This document shows positions 27,462 to 35,325 of a stretch of 64,000 nucleotides of DNA, piece after piece. The stretch covers positions 1-64,000 of the forward strand of contig NZ_JAQGNT010000070.1 of NCBI RefSeq assembly GCF_028291725.1, in the 5' to 3' direction. The notes under the pieces were generated by a model that had not been told where the DNA came from, did no database searches, and saw only the letters and a list, made by a program, of their open reading frames with translations. Each line of letters starts with the position of its first letter. Positions within the stretch are counted from its first letter, which is position 1. The position numbers and the translations under genes were made by a program. Origin of the DNA: Hydrocarboniphaga sp. Its GTDB lineage: Bacteria > Pseudomonadota > Gammaproteobacteria > Nevskiales > Nevskiaceae.

Positions 27462-28817
27462 TCAGGGCGTGCCCGGCGCAGCCGGCTTGTCGCCAGGCGC
27501 TCCGTCCTTCCTGCGCCGATGCTCGCGCTTTTTCTGGCCGTCCGCATTCGTCGCATCGGCGGCACCCGCCGCCGGCGCTTTCGCCGCGTCGGCCGGCAGG
27601 ATCACGTGTCCGCCTTCCTGTAGCCGATCGCCGCCTTCGGTGATCACCACCTCGCCAACTTTGACGCCGTCGGTGACCTGCACCCTGTCGTTGGTGGCCT
27701 GGCCGCGCGTGACCTTGCGCATCGTCGCGGTCTGGTCGTCCTTGAGCAGCCAGACGAAATCGCCGTCGGCGCCATTGCGCACCGCCGACACCGGCAGCGT
27801 CACCGCATTGTCGATCAGGCGCAGCGTCAGCCTCACGTTGACGAATTGGCTCGGGAACAGCGCGCCGTCCTTGTTCTCGAAGCGCGCCTTGGCGCGCACC
27901 GTGCCGGTGTCGATGTTCACCTGGTTGTCGAGCGTCGAGAACACGCCGCTCGACAGCGTATGGGTACGCGTGCGGTCGAGCGCGGTGATGGCCAGCGCCT
28001 GCCCCTTGGAAACCGGCTCGATGATCTCGCTGACGCGGTCCTGCGGAACGGTGAACTCGACATCGGTCGGCGAAATCTGGGTCACTACGACGATGCCGTT
28101 GGTATCGCCGGCAGCAATGTAGTTGCCGGCGTCGATCACGCGCAGACCGGTGCGGCCGGCGATCGGCGAGCGGATCTCGCTGTAGTCCAAATCGAGTTGG
28201 GCGGTGCCGACCGCCGCGCGATCGGAGGCGACAGTACCTTCGAGCTGCTTGACCGTCGCGGCCTGGGTGTCGACGTCCTGCTGCGCGATCGAGTCCTGCG
28301 TCTGCAGCATCCGGTAGCGCTCCAGGGTCAGCTTCGCGTTCTCCAGTTCGGCCTGGTCGCGCTGCTGCTGCGCCTGGGCCTGCATCAGGCTCATCTGGAA
28401 CGGGCGGCGGTCGATCACCGCCAGCACCTCGCCCTTGTTGACCAGCTGGCCCTCGCGGAAGCGGACCTCGGTGATCACGCCCGATACCTGGGGCCGCACC
28501 GTGACCGTCGCCGCCGGCGTGACCGTGCCGAGCGCTTCCAGGATCACCGGCATATCGGTGCTCTCGGCGACCGTGGTGCCGACCGTAGTCGCGCCGCGTC
28601 GCCCGCCGCCACCACCGGGCGCGCCGGGCGGTCCACCGGCGCCGGCGCCGAAGCCTCCGGCCTGGGCGGCCGGCTCGCGGTGCTTGAAGTAGTAGCCGAG
28701 CCCGGCCATGCCGGCGATCAGCAGCAAAACGACGATCGTGCCGAAGATTTTCGTCCGGCCGTACTGGCGCGACGGTAATTGCCTGATCGGCCTGGTCGGC
28801 CTTGTTGCGTTCCCCAC
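27462..28817 (-). CDS. RND efflux periplasmic adaptor (MdtA-like)
   Basis: 451 residues from a GTG with AGAGG seven bases upstream. A membrane anchor (KIFGTIVVLLLIAGMAGLGY) is followed by a Gly/Pro-rich linker, the biotinyl-lipoyl half-motif RPQVSGVITEVRFREGQLV, a coiled-coil hairpin rich in Gln/Glu/Lys, and the second lipoyl half SPIAGRTGLR. A basic C-terminal tail is present. It bridges the inner-membrane pump to an outer-membrane channel. A TTG start 24 codons earlier is possible. The gene precedes the RND transporter on the same strand. Confidence 0.9.
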   Translation of the reverse strand: MGNATRPTRPIRQLPSRQYGRTKIFGTIVVLLLIAGMAGLGYYFKHREPAAQAGGFGAGAGGPPGAPGGGGGRRGATTVGTTVAESTDMPVILEALGTVTPAATVTVRPQVSGVITEVRFREGQLVNKGEVLAVIDRRPFQMSLMQAQAQQQRDQAELENAKLTLERYRMLQTQDSIAQQDVDTQAATVKQLEGTVASDRAAVGTAQLDLDYSEIRSPIAGRTGLRVIDAGNYIAAGDTNGIVVVTQISPTDVEFTVPQDRVSEIIEPVSKGQALAITALDRTRTHTLSSGVFSTLDNQVNIDTGTVRAKARFENKDGALFPSQFVNVRLTLRLIDNAVTLPVSAVRNGADGDFVWLLKDDQTATMRKVTRGQATNDRVQVTDGVKVGEVVITEGGDRLQEGGHVILPADAAKAPAAGAADATNADGQKKREHRRRKDGAPGDKPAAPGTP

Positions 28818-29074
28818 CGGAAAACCTCTACTGGTCCGTATCGTTGGTTGTTCTGTCGCCGCGCGATGTACACCGCGACCGCCCCGCAAGTTACCGTGCG
28901 GCTGCCGTCATCGACGCCCCGTTCACAGTAAAGTTTCGTTACGCAAAGCAATTGCAGGGTATGGGCAGGCGGGGGCAAACCCCGGCCCGGCCCGCATGGT
29001 AGGCGACAACTGTGCAGGAAATTTGCATACGCCCCGGGCACAATAGCGGTCTGCGTTGATCGTGGCGGGTCCGC
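28818..29074. other. Gap between adaptor gene and tRNA
   Basis: Divergent promoter space for the leftward efflux genes and the rightward tRNA. No gene or repeat is convincing. Confidence 0.5.
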
Positions 29075-29162
29075 GGAGAGGTGGCAGAGTGGTCTATTGC
29101 GGCGGTCTTGAAAACCGCTGAACCGCAAGGTTCCGGGGGTTCGAATCCCTCCCTCTCCGCCA
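29075..29162 (+). tRNA. tRNA-Ser(UGA)
   Basis: 88 bases including an encoded CCA. Acceptor GGAGAGG pairs with CCTCTCC; the D-arm is GCAGAGTGG-type; anticodon stem GCGGT/ACCGC encloses CTTGAAA with anticodon TGA; the long variable arm AACCGCAAGGTT is typical of class II serine tRNAs; the T-arm contains GGTTCGAATCC. Confidence 0.96.
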
Positions 29163-29621
29163 TTTTTCTGCATAGCGGTTCCGCATGCGTTTCGTGACGG
29201 GTCGGCTCCCGCGAGCTAACACAGACCCTTCGCACTCAAGATGTTCGTGACGCCGGCCCGCTCGCACTGCAACTCGCCGGGCACGCTCAGCTGATCTTCC
29301 TTGTGTCAGAACGCACGCCTGGGACTCGCTCGCGGGCTGCGCCAACGATTCTGATAAATGATCGCAGCGTATCGGCGCCGATCACCTCGCGGGAAGAGCC
29401 GTCAAGCTTGAAGCTGCGCAGCATGGCCCATGCGTTGGCCTGCGACTGATTCGTGCACAAGGCTAAACCCAGCAGCCCGACGTTTGCAGTGCGGCGAGAC
29501 ATGCACGAGAACTTTTCACTGTGGCGGCGGTACGAGCCTCAGCGTGAAATAGACTTTCTTCCAGTGTCGGCCCGACTAGCGTATCGAGCTTGGACCCAGC
29601 TGCTGGTCCAGTGTCAGAGGT
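29163..29621. other. Gap after tRNA-Ser
   Basis: 459 bases. No supported gene, no integrase and no repeat of the tRNA 3' end were seen, so there is no sign of an island inserted at this tRNA. Short frames here have neither ribosome sites nor recognisable sequence. Confidence 0.5.
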
Positions 29622-30371
29622 TCACTTTACCGCTACACGCTTTACCTTCTTCTTGATCGCGGCGACCGATTTGGCCTTGGTCGTGGCCGCCTTGACCGGC
29701 GGTTCCGGAGCATCGACTGAGATAGTCCGCGAGATCGAGGAGCTGAAGCGCCAGGCGATCAGGCGGGCGGTCGCTTCCTGCAGGCGCTTGGTGCCAATGG
29801 TGTTCTGCACCTGCTTGGGGTCGCTCGTGGCGTTGCGTTCCATGGCCGAGACCAGCACGATCGCCTCGGCATAGGCATCACCGCGCGAGCGGCGCGCATC
29901 GTTCACCGAAGCCGCGTAGATGCGCTCCGCGAACTGCTCGAAGAACGGGATCACGATCGCGAGCCGCACCTGCTCGAAGCGCACGTCACCTCGATCGGCT
30001 TCCAGGCTGCAGTAGCGCAGAACCGACCGGTGGCGGTCGTAGACCCTGTAGAACGCCAACACCAGTCCCATCGCGTGCTTGAAATCCGGTTCCTTTGCAT
30101 CCCAAGGCTGCAGAAGGATCTGGTGAGCGTCGACCATCTCGGTGGCAGCGGCCTCGCTGAGCGCCAGCAGCACGTTACGCACGTCTTCGAAGTACAGGTA
30201 GAAGGCGGCCGACGACATCTTGGCCTCCTTGGCGATCGACACCGCGGTCAGCGTGACCGGCGAGTTGGTTCGCAGCAGGCGTTCGGTCGCTTCCATGAGC
30301 CTGAGCCTGGAGCTGTGCCCCTTGCGCCCCAGTTCCTGCCCCTGCTTGTTGGTGGTAATTGTCTGGCTCAT
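29622..30371 (-). CDS. TetR-family transcription regulator with basic tail
   Basis: 249 residues. The N-terminal helix-turn-helix (about 20-70) reads RLRLMEATERLLR, then VSIAKEAKMSSAAFYLYFEDV; the C-terminal part is an alpha-helical ligand domain. The last ~40 residues form a Lys/Ala-rich tail (KAATTKAKSVAAIKKKVKR) unusual for the family. It is divergent from the catabolic transport operon starting at 30961 and is a candidate to control it; a palindrome ACTGA-N7-TCAGT lies at 30645-30661 between them. Ligand unknown. Confidence 0.88.
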   Translation of the reverse strand: MSQTITTNKQGQELGRKGHSSRLRLMEATERLLRTNSPVTLTAVSIAKEAKMSSAAFYLYFEDVRNVLLALSEAAATEMVDAHQILLQPWDAKEPDFKHAMGLVLAFYRVYDRHRSVLRYCSLEADRGDVRFEQVRLAIVIPFFEQFAERIYAASVNDARRSRGDAYAEAIVLVSAMERNATSDPKQVQNTIGTKRLQEATARLIAWRFSSSISRTISVDAPEPPVKAATTKAKSVAAIKKKVKRVAVK

Positions 30372-30960
30372 GGACTCGGCTTTGTTGTTCGTTCCCTCAA
30401 CCGCGATGCGGAGTTTATAGATAAGTCGTCCGTTTTAGTTCAGGGGGATTTTTACTGCGGTCCGAACGGGCCTGAAGCGCGGGAACGCACGGTGGAGTGA
30501 AGATAACGATATATCAGCTAAGGCGCCGGGGGTAAAGCGAAGCGCCGCGCGTGAGGCCCGAACGCGCACTAAAGCAGTCCATCGCCGTCTCAGACGATAC
30601 CTGCGGCCTCAGAAAACTGACGGTATATTGCTTATCGGGTAATAACTGAGTATATTTCAGTTATACAAGCCCTCGTCATGACAGAGGGCGCGTCAACAGG
30701 AGGAGCAGCAGTGGTGAGTGAGGTTGGCGAGGCCGATCGGCGACGTGAACCCGGCCGACGATAGATTGTGGGCTGCCCGTTCCTCGCTAATGACTGACCG
30801 CGTTTCGTGGCGTGCTTTTTTCGCTTCTTGTCCCTAATCGTTAACTGAAAGAGCGGATGGCGTGGCCTCGGCCGGCGAAACACAAGCCGTGCTCCGCGTT
30901 CCTGAAAGTCAGTTCAGGCGAGCGGCGGAGTTCTATAACGTGAGTGGAGGAGGAGAGCGA
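30372..30960. other. Divergent control region of tetR and catabolic operon
   Basis: 589 bases without a supported gene. It holds the operator-like palindrome at 30645-30661, a possible promoter around it (TTGCTT at 30628 and TATATT at 30651, 17 bp apart) and a GATATATC palindrome at about 30508. It is clearly more AT-rich than its surroundings. Confidence 0.6.
30645..30661. promoter_or_regulatory. Operator-like palindrome ACTGA-N7-TCAGT
   Basis: The arms extend to ATAACTGA and TCAGTTAT (30642-30664). It overlaps a possible -10 element (TATATT, 30651-30656). The same half-sites with the same 7-bp gap occur at 48126, 56828, 59425 and 63807. Confidence 0.6.
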
Positions 30961-32736
30961 GTGAACAAGAGAAAGAGCTGGCAGTACGTGAAGTTCCTGA
31001 AGCAGCCGTTTGCCGTCGCGGCGGGGCTTACTGCAATGGGCGCGGCGCAGGCGGCGCCGATCAACCTCGGCGTTCCGGATTGGCGTCTCAATGCAGACAC
31101 GACGCTGAGGTTCAACACCGGTATCAGGGTGGAGGATCGCAAGGACGCCATTGCTAACGGCCCGACCAATAGCGAAGCGGAATACAAGTTCGATCAGGGC
31201 GATTTCGTCAATGCACGGCTCGACGTGCTCGAAGAGATCGATCTTTCGTATCAGGGGCGGTACGGTATTCGAGCGACAGGCGCCGGGTGGTATGACGCCA
31301 TCTACCATGACACTGAAGTGGCCACTCGTCCGGGCACCTACAACAGCAGCTTCGATCCGGGTACAGGACCGATTCCGGTCAGCGTTCCGTACTCCGAGAC
31401 CTCCAGCTACTTCGGCAACGAGTATTCGTCGCATACGAAACACTTTTATCGCGGACCTTATGGCGAGTTGCTCGACGCTTTCGCCTTCGGCATTTTCTCG
31501 CTTGGCGACACCTCGCTGAGCGTCAAGGCCGGCAAGCACACGCTCTACTGGGGTGAAGGCCTGTTCTTCGGCAACCAGGCGATCTCGTATTCGCAGGCGC
31601 CGGTCGACGGCCTCAAGGCGGTGACCAGCCCCGGTATCGAGACCAAGGAAGTATTTTTGCCCGTCGCGCAGCTTTCCGCCAATTGGCAGCTCACTTCGAA
31701 TTTGTCATTGGGCTTCGAGTATTTTCTGGATTGGTCGGCAAACCGTCTGCCCGAAGGCGGGACCTTCCTCGGCCCAGCCGATATGCTGTATGAGGGGCCG
31801 GATCGGTTCTTTACCGGCGTTGTGATCCCGGGCGCATTTTACGGGACAGCCAACGATCAAGCCGTCTTTCTCGAGAACCGGAAGGCTGATGAACCGGGCC
31901 CGGGTGGCAATTACGGCGTGATGATGCGTTATGGCTTGGGCGAGGGCCAGCTCGGTGTCTATTACCGCAAGTTCGACGAGACGACGCCGTACAACGTATT
32001 CGAGGTCGGTCCTGCTCCGGTCAATGCGTTTGGCTTGCCGCTGCAGAGTCCGGAAGGAGGGGTCGTCGGCGGCACGTATCGTTTGGCGTACAACCGTGAC
32101 GCTTCGCTGGTGGGGCTGAGTTACAGCCAAACTTTGGGCGGCATCAGTTTCGCCGGCGAAGCTTCGTATCGTTTCGACACGGCCCTGAACAACACCGGTA
32201 TCGACCCGACGGATCATCGCGGGCCGACAGGCGATCTTTTCAACGCGAACCTCGATGCCATCCTGGTATTGCCTTCGTCGATGTTCTATACGACCGGCCA
32301 GGTAATCGCCGAAATTGCCTATACCCACCTCGCCAGGATCAGCGATCACAAAGAGCTGTATAACGGCGACGGCGGTGTCGGTTGCTCCAATAAGGATACC
32401 GGCTGCTCGACGGACAACTATGTTGCCGCTCAGGTCAATTTCGAGCCGCAATGGCCGCAGGCCTTCTCTGGCATCGATCTTTCCGCGCCGACCAGTGTTC
32501 AGTACGGCATCAGCGGCAACTATGCGGGAATCGGCGGTGGTAACGAGGGTTCACTGAGCTACTCCGTTGGTCTCAAGGCGCTGTTTTATCAGCAGCACGA
32601 AGTCACGTTGTCCTACCAGGATTCCTACTCGCGCCATCTCCCTGAAACCGCGGACGGCTATTACGCGGGTGGCTCGGGGGCCTGGATGTATAACGATCGC
32701 GGCCGCATCGTGCTCACCTTGAAGACCTCGTTCTGA
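30961..32736 (+). CDS. DUF1302 outer-membrane protein
   Basis: 591 residues. A GTG start with a strong GGAGGAGGAG upstream opens a signal peptide (KRKSWQ then hydrophobic core, cut near AAQAAP). The rest has alternating aromatic beta-strand pattern ending in a terminal Phe (LTLKTSF), as in outer-membrane barrels. DUF1302 proteins pair with DUF1329 proteins next to genes for degrading hydrophobic compounds; they are thought to act in uptake or trafficking. Two cysteines (GCSNKDTGC) may form a disulfide. First gene of an operon with DUF1329, YCF48-like, MMPL and SDR genes. Confidence 0.9.
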   Translation: MNKRKSWQYVKFLKQPFAVAAGLTAMGAAQAAPINLGVPDWRLNADTTLRFNTGIRVEDRKDAIANGPTNSEAEYKFDQGDFVNARLDVLEEIDLSYQGRYGIRATGAGWYDAIYHDTEVATRPGTYNSSFDPGTGPIPVSVPYSETSSYFGNEYSSHTKHFYRGPYGELLDAFAFGIFSLGDTSLSVKAGKHTLYWGEGLFFGNQAISYSQAPVDGLKAVTSPGIETKEVFLPVAQLSANWQLTSNLSLGFEYFLDWSANRLPEGGTFLGPADMLYEGPDRFFTGVVIPGAFYGTANDQAVFLENRKADEPGPGGNYGVMMRYGLGEGQLGVYYRKFDETTPYNVFEVGPAPVNAFGLPLQSPEGGVVGGTYRLAYNRDASLVGLSYSQTLGGISFAGEASYRFDTALNNTGIDPTDHRGPTGDLFNANLDAILVLPSSMFYTTGQVIAEIAYTHLARISDHKELYNGDGGVGCSNKDTGCSTDNYVAAQVNFEPQWPQAFSGIDLSAPTSVQYGISGNYAGIGGGNEGSLSYSVGLKALFYQQHEVTLSYQDSYSRHLPETADGYYAGGSGAWMYNDRGRIVLTLKTSF

Positions 32737-32763
32737 TCTGATTCGCCTGGAGGAATATTGAAA

Positions 32764-34122
32764 ATGAAAATGAAGTCCATTCTGACCGCGGCCGTCATGG
32801 CCGCCGTCAGTTTCAACGCAGCCGCCGCGGTATCGGAAGAAGAGGCCAAGCAGCTCGGCACCACGCTCACTCCCTGGGGCGCCGAGAAGGCCGGCAACGC
32901 CGACGGCAGCATTCCGGCGTACACCGGCAGCCCTGTTACGCCGCCGCCGGGTACCAGCAAGTCGGATCGCAAGCTGGTCAATCCGTTCCCCGACGACAAG
33001 CCGCTGTTTCGCATCACCAACGCCAACAAGGACAAGTACAAGGACAAACTGTCCGAGTCCCAGATGTACCTGATGGAGAAGTATCCCGACACTTTCTTCA
33101 TCGACGTCTATACGACGCGGCGCACGGCGGCGTTTCCGAAATACTGGCAGGACGGATCCATCTACAACGCTACGCACGCCAAGATGGTGCAGGAGAAGGA
33201 GGGCGTCGAGGGCGCACATTCGGGCATTCCGTTCCCGATTCCGAAGACGGGTCCCGAACTGGGCTGGAACACGCTGATGCGCTTCCGCTATCCGTACGTG
33301 GATACCAGCTTCACGGCCGAGCTGATCGACACCTCCGGCCGCGTCAATCTGATCAACCGCTCGGACAGCTACTTCTACCATCCCTTCAGCGCGCCGGATC
33401 AGCCCGATACGCCGTTCACGGCCCGGCAGTTCCTGCGCCTGGTCGCTCCGGCGCGTCAGAACGGCATCGCCGTGGTGACCTGGAATTACATCAACTATGC
33501 GAAATCCGGAGATCCGAAAGTCTGGATCTACAATCCTGGCCAGCGCCGCGTCCGCCTCGCCCCGGAAGTCAGCTACGACACGCCCAACGCCACCTACGGC
33601 GGTTCCGACCTCGGTGACGAGAGCGACACCATCTACGGCCGCATGGATCGCTACGACTTCAAGATTCTGGGCAAGAAGGAGATGTACGTTCCGGCCAACG
33701 ACTACGACTTCCAGTTCCACACCACCGTCGCGGAGGTGGCCATGCCGGGGCATTTCAAGACCGACAAGTTCCGCTGGGAACTGCGCCGCGTCTGGGTACT
33801 CGAAGCGACGCTGGCGCCGGGCAAGCGGCATGTGGTGGCGCGCAAGCGCTGGTATACCGACGAGGACACCTGGAACCAGGTCATGTGGGACGGCTATGAC
33901 GCCAGCGGCAAGTTCTACCGCAGCATGATCAGCCCACAGACCCAGGGTTACCAACATCCCAATTCGTATACGCCCGCGGCCATCGTCTTCGACCATTCGC
34001 GCAACACAGTGGCCTTCCTGAGCCACATGGGCTGCGACGAGTGCATGCTGCGCACGCGTGATACTGCGCTTCCGGAGAACACGACGACGCCGGATAACCT
34101 GTTGCAGCAGGGTATTCGCTGA
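32764..34122 (+). CDS. DUF1329 periplasmic protein
   Basis: 452 residues starting MKMKMKSIL with a cleavable signal peptide (cut near FNAAAAV). Family marks include LTPWGAEKAGNADGSIP at the mature N-terminus, GIPFPIP and WNYINYAKSGDPKVWIYNPGQRRVR. Distantly related to LolB/LolA-like folds, DUF1329 proteins are thought to bind lipophilic molecules between the membranes (family knowledge, not proven here). ATG 32764 is ten bases from GGAGG; neighbouring starts at 32758 and 32770 are possible. Cotranscribed with the DUF1302 gene 27 bp upstream. Confidence 0.92.
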   Translation: MKMKSILTAAVMAAVSFNAAAAVSEEEAKQLGTTLTPWGAEKAGNADGSIPAYTGSPVTPPPGTSKSDRKLVNPFPDDKPLFRITNANKDKYKDKLSESQMYLMEKYPDTFFIDVYTTRRTAAFPKYWQDGSIYNATHAKMVQEKEGVEGAHSGIPFPIPKTGPELGWNTLMRFRYPYVDTSFTAELIDTSGRVNLINRSDSYFYHPFSAPDQPDTPFTARQFLRLVAPARQNGIAVVTWNYINYAKSGDPKVWIYNPGQRRVRLAPEVSYDTPNATYGGSDLGDESDTIYGRMDRYDFKILGKKEMYVPANDYDFQFHTTVAEVAMPGHFKTDKFRWELRRVWVLEATLAPGKRHVVARKRWYTDEDTWNQVMWDGYDASGKFYRSMISPQTQGYQHPNSYTPAAIVFDHSRNTVAFLSHMGCDECMLRTRDTALPENTTTPDNLLQQGIR

Positions 34123-34150
34123 TCCGAAGTCCGCTTGATGTTCACTGGGT

Positions 34151-34178
34151 CGATCCGGCAGCGGCGGCTGCCGGATCG
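34151..34178 (+). terminator. Perfect 12-bp hairpin after DUF1329 gene
   Basis: Arms CGATCCGGCAGC and GCTGCCGGATCG with a GGCG loop, 29 bases after the stop. There is no T-run, so it may stabilise the upstream mRNA or only reduce read-through into the next gene. Confidence 0.55.
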
Positions 34179-34238
34179 ATCCGTTTAAAGGTCTGCCGGT
34201 TGGCGTCTCCGGACGTGCCGCAACGGTGAGGAGCGATT

Positions 34239-35315
34239 ATGCGGTCCAGATGTCTGTGGTTCTTTGCAGCCTGTCTGGGGCTGTGGACGGCGGCGGTCTC
34301 GGCCGCGGCGTTCAAGGACCCCGTGGTGACACCGGCACCTGCAGCGCCCGGCGATGTTTCCACAGCCCCGCTGCTGGCCGGTGCGCTCTCGGGCGGCCGC
34401 ATCGTCGCGGTGGGCCTGCGCGGCCTGATCATCTCCTCCGACGATCAGGGCAAGAGCTGGCAGCAGCGGCCTTCACCGCTTTCCTCCGATCTGGTCGCGC
34501 TTTCTTTCGTCGGCAACGGCAAGGGCTGGGCCGCCGGCCATGACGGCGTGATCCTGCATACGGACGACGGCGGCAACAGCTGGACCCGGCAGCTCGACGG
34601 TCAGGCGGCCTGCAAGATCATGGCCGACTACTACCAGAAGAAGGCCGATGCCGGCGACGCCTCAGTGGCACCCTATATCGCGATGATCCAGGGCAATTGC
34701 AGCGACGGCGGCGGCGATCTGCCGTGGCTGGACGTCTACTTCACGGACGAGTCGAACGGCTATGCCGTCGGTCCCTTCGGCAACATCATCGCGTCTGCCG
34801 ATGGCGGCAAGACCTGGGAGCCGTGGATGCACCGCATCGACAACGAGGCGGGACTGCATCTGAACCAGATCACCGTGATCAATGGCGCGCTCTACATCGC
34901 CGCGGAGCGCGGCACCGTGTTCAAGTACGACGAAGGCGAGCAGAAATTCAAGCCGCACCGGACCGGATACAACGGGACGTTCTTCGGCATCACCGGCGAC
35001 GCGGCCAAGCTGGTCGTTTACGGCTTGCGCGGCACCGCCTACCGCAGCCTGGACGGCGGCGAGACCTGGACAGCCGTCCAGACCGAGGCCGGAGCGGCCG
35101 TAAACGCCGCCGCGACGCTGGCCGACGGCCGCATCGCCATGGTCACGCAGAACGCACGCGTGCTGGTGAGCACCGACGCGCAGGCCGAGCACTACAAGCC
35201 GCTGCAGCTGGCGCGTCCGATGCTGTTCGCCGACATCGTTCCGGTCGGGCCCAGCGCCTTCGCGGTCATCGGCACCGCCGGCGTGGTCATCGAATCCGCT
35301 GCTGCCGGCAATTGA
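34239..35315 (+). CDS. YCF48/BNR-repeat beta-propeller protein
   Basis: 358 residues. A signal peptide (cut near VSAAA) precedes repeated blades with BNR-type Asp boxes: SSDDQGKSW, HTDDGGNSW, SADGGKTW and RSLDGGETW. Such YCF48-like proteins sit beside MMPL/RND transporters and DUF1329 genes in many proteobacteria; a periplasmic scaffold role is likely but unproven. Two cysteines (CKIM and NCSD) flank an insertion between blades two and three. It ends ten bases before the MMPL gene. Confidence 0.87.
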   Translation: MRSRCLWFFAACLGLWTAAVSAAAFKDPVVTPAPAAPGDVSTAPLLAGALSGGRIVAVGLRGLIISSDDQGKSWQQRPSPLSSDLVALSFVGNGKGWAAGHDGVILHTDDGGNSWTRQLDGQAACKIMADYYQKKADAGDASVAPYIAMIQGNCSDGGGDLPWLDVYFTDESNGYAVGPFGNIIASADGGKTWEPWMHRIDNEAGLHLNQITVINGALYIAAERGTVFKYDEGEQKFKPHRTGYNGTFFGITGDAAKLVVYGLRGTAYRSLDGGETWTAVQTEAGAAVNAAATLADGRIAMVTQNARVLVSTDAQAEHYKPLQLARPMLFADIVPVGPSAFAVIGTAGVVIESAAAGN

Positions 35316-35325
35316 TAAGGAAAAC

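Noticed and set aside
29075..29621. tRNA-Ser as the attachment site of a genomic island.
   Set aside because: No integrase gene follows and no direct repeat of the tRNA 3' end was found downstream.
34151..34178. The 12-bp hairpin as a classical intrinsic terminator.
   Set aside because: There is no T-run after it, and the next genes appear to belong to the same operon; kept only as a hairpin with modest confidence.
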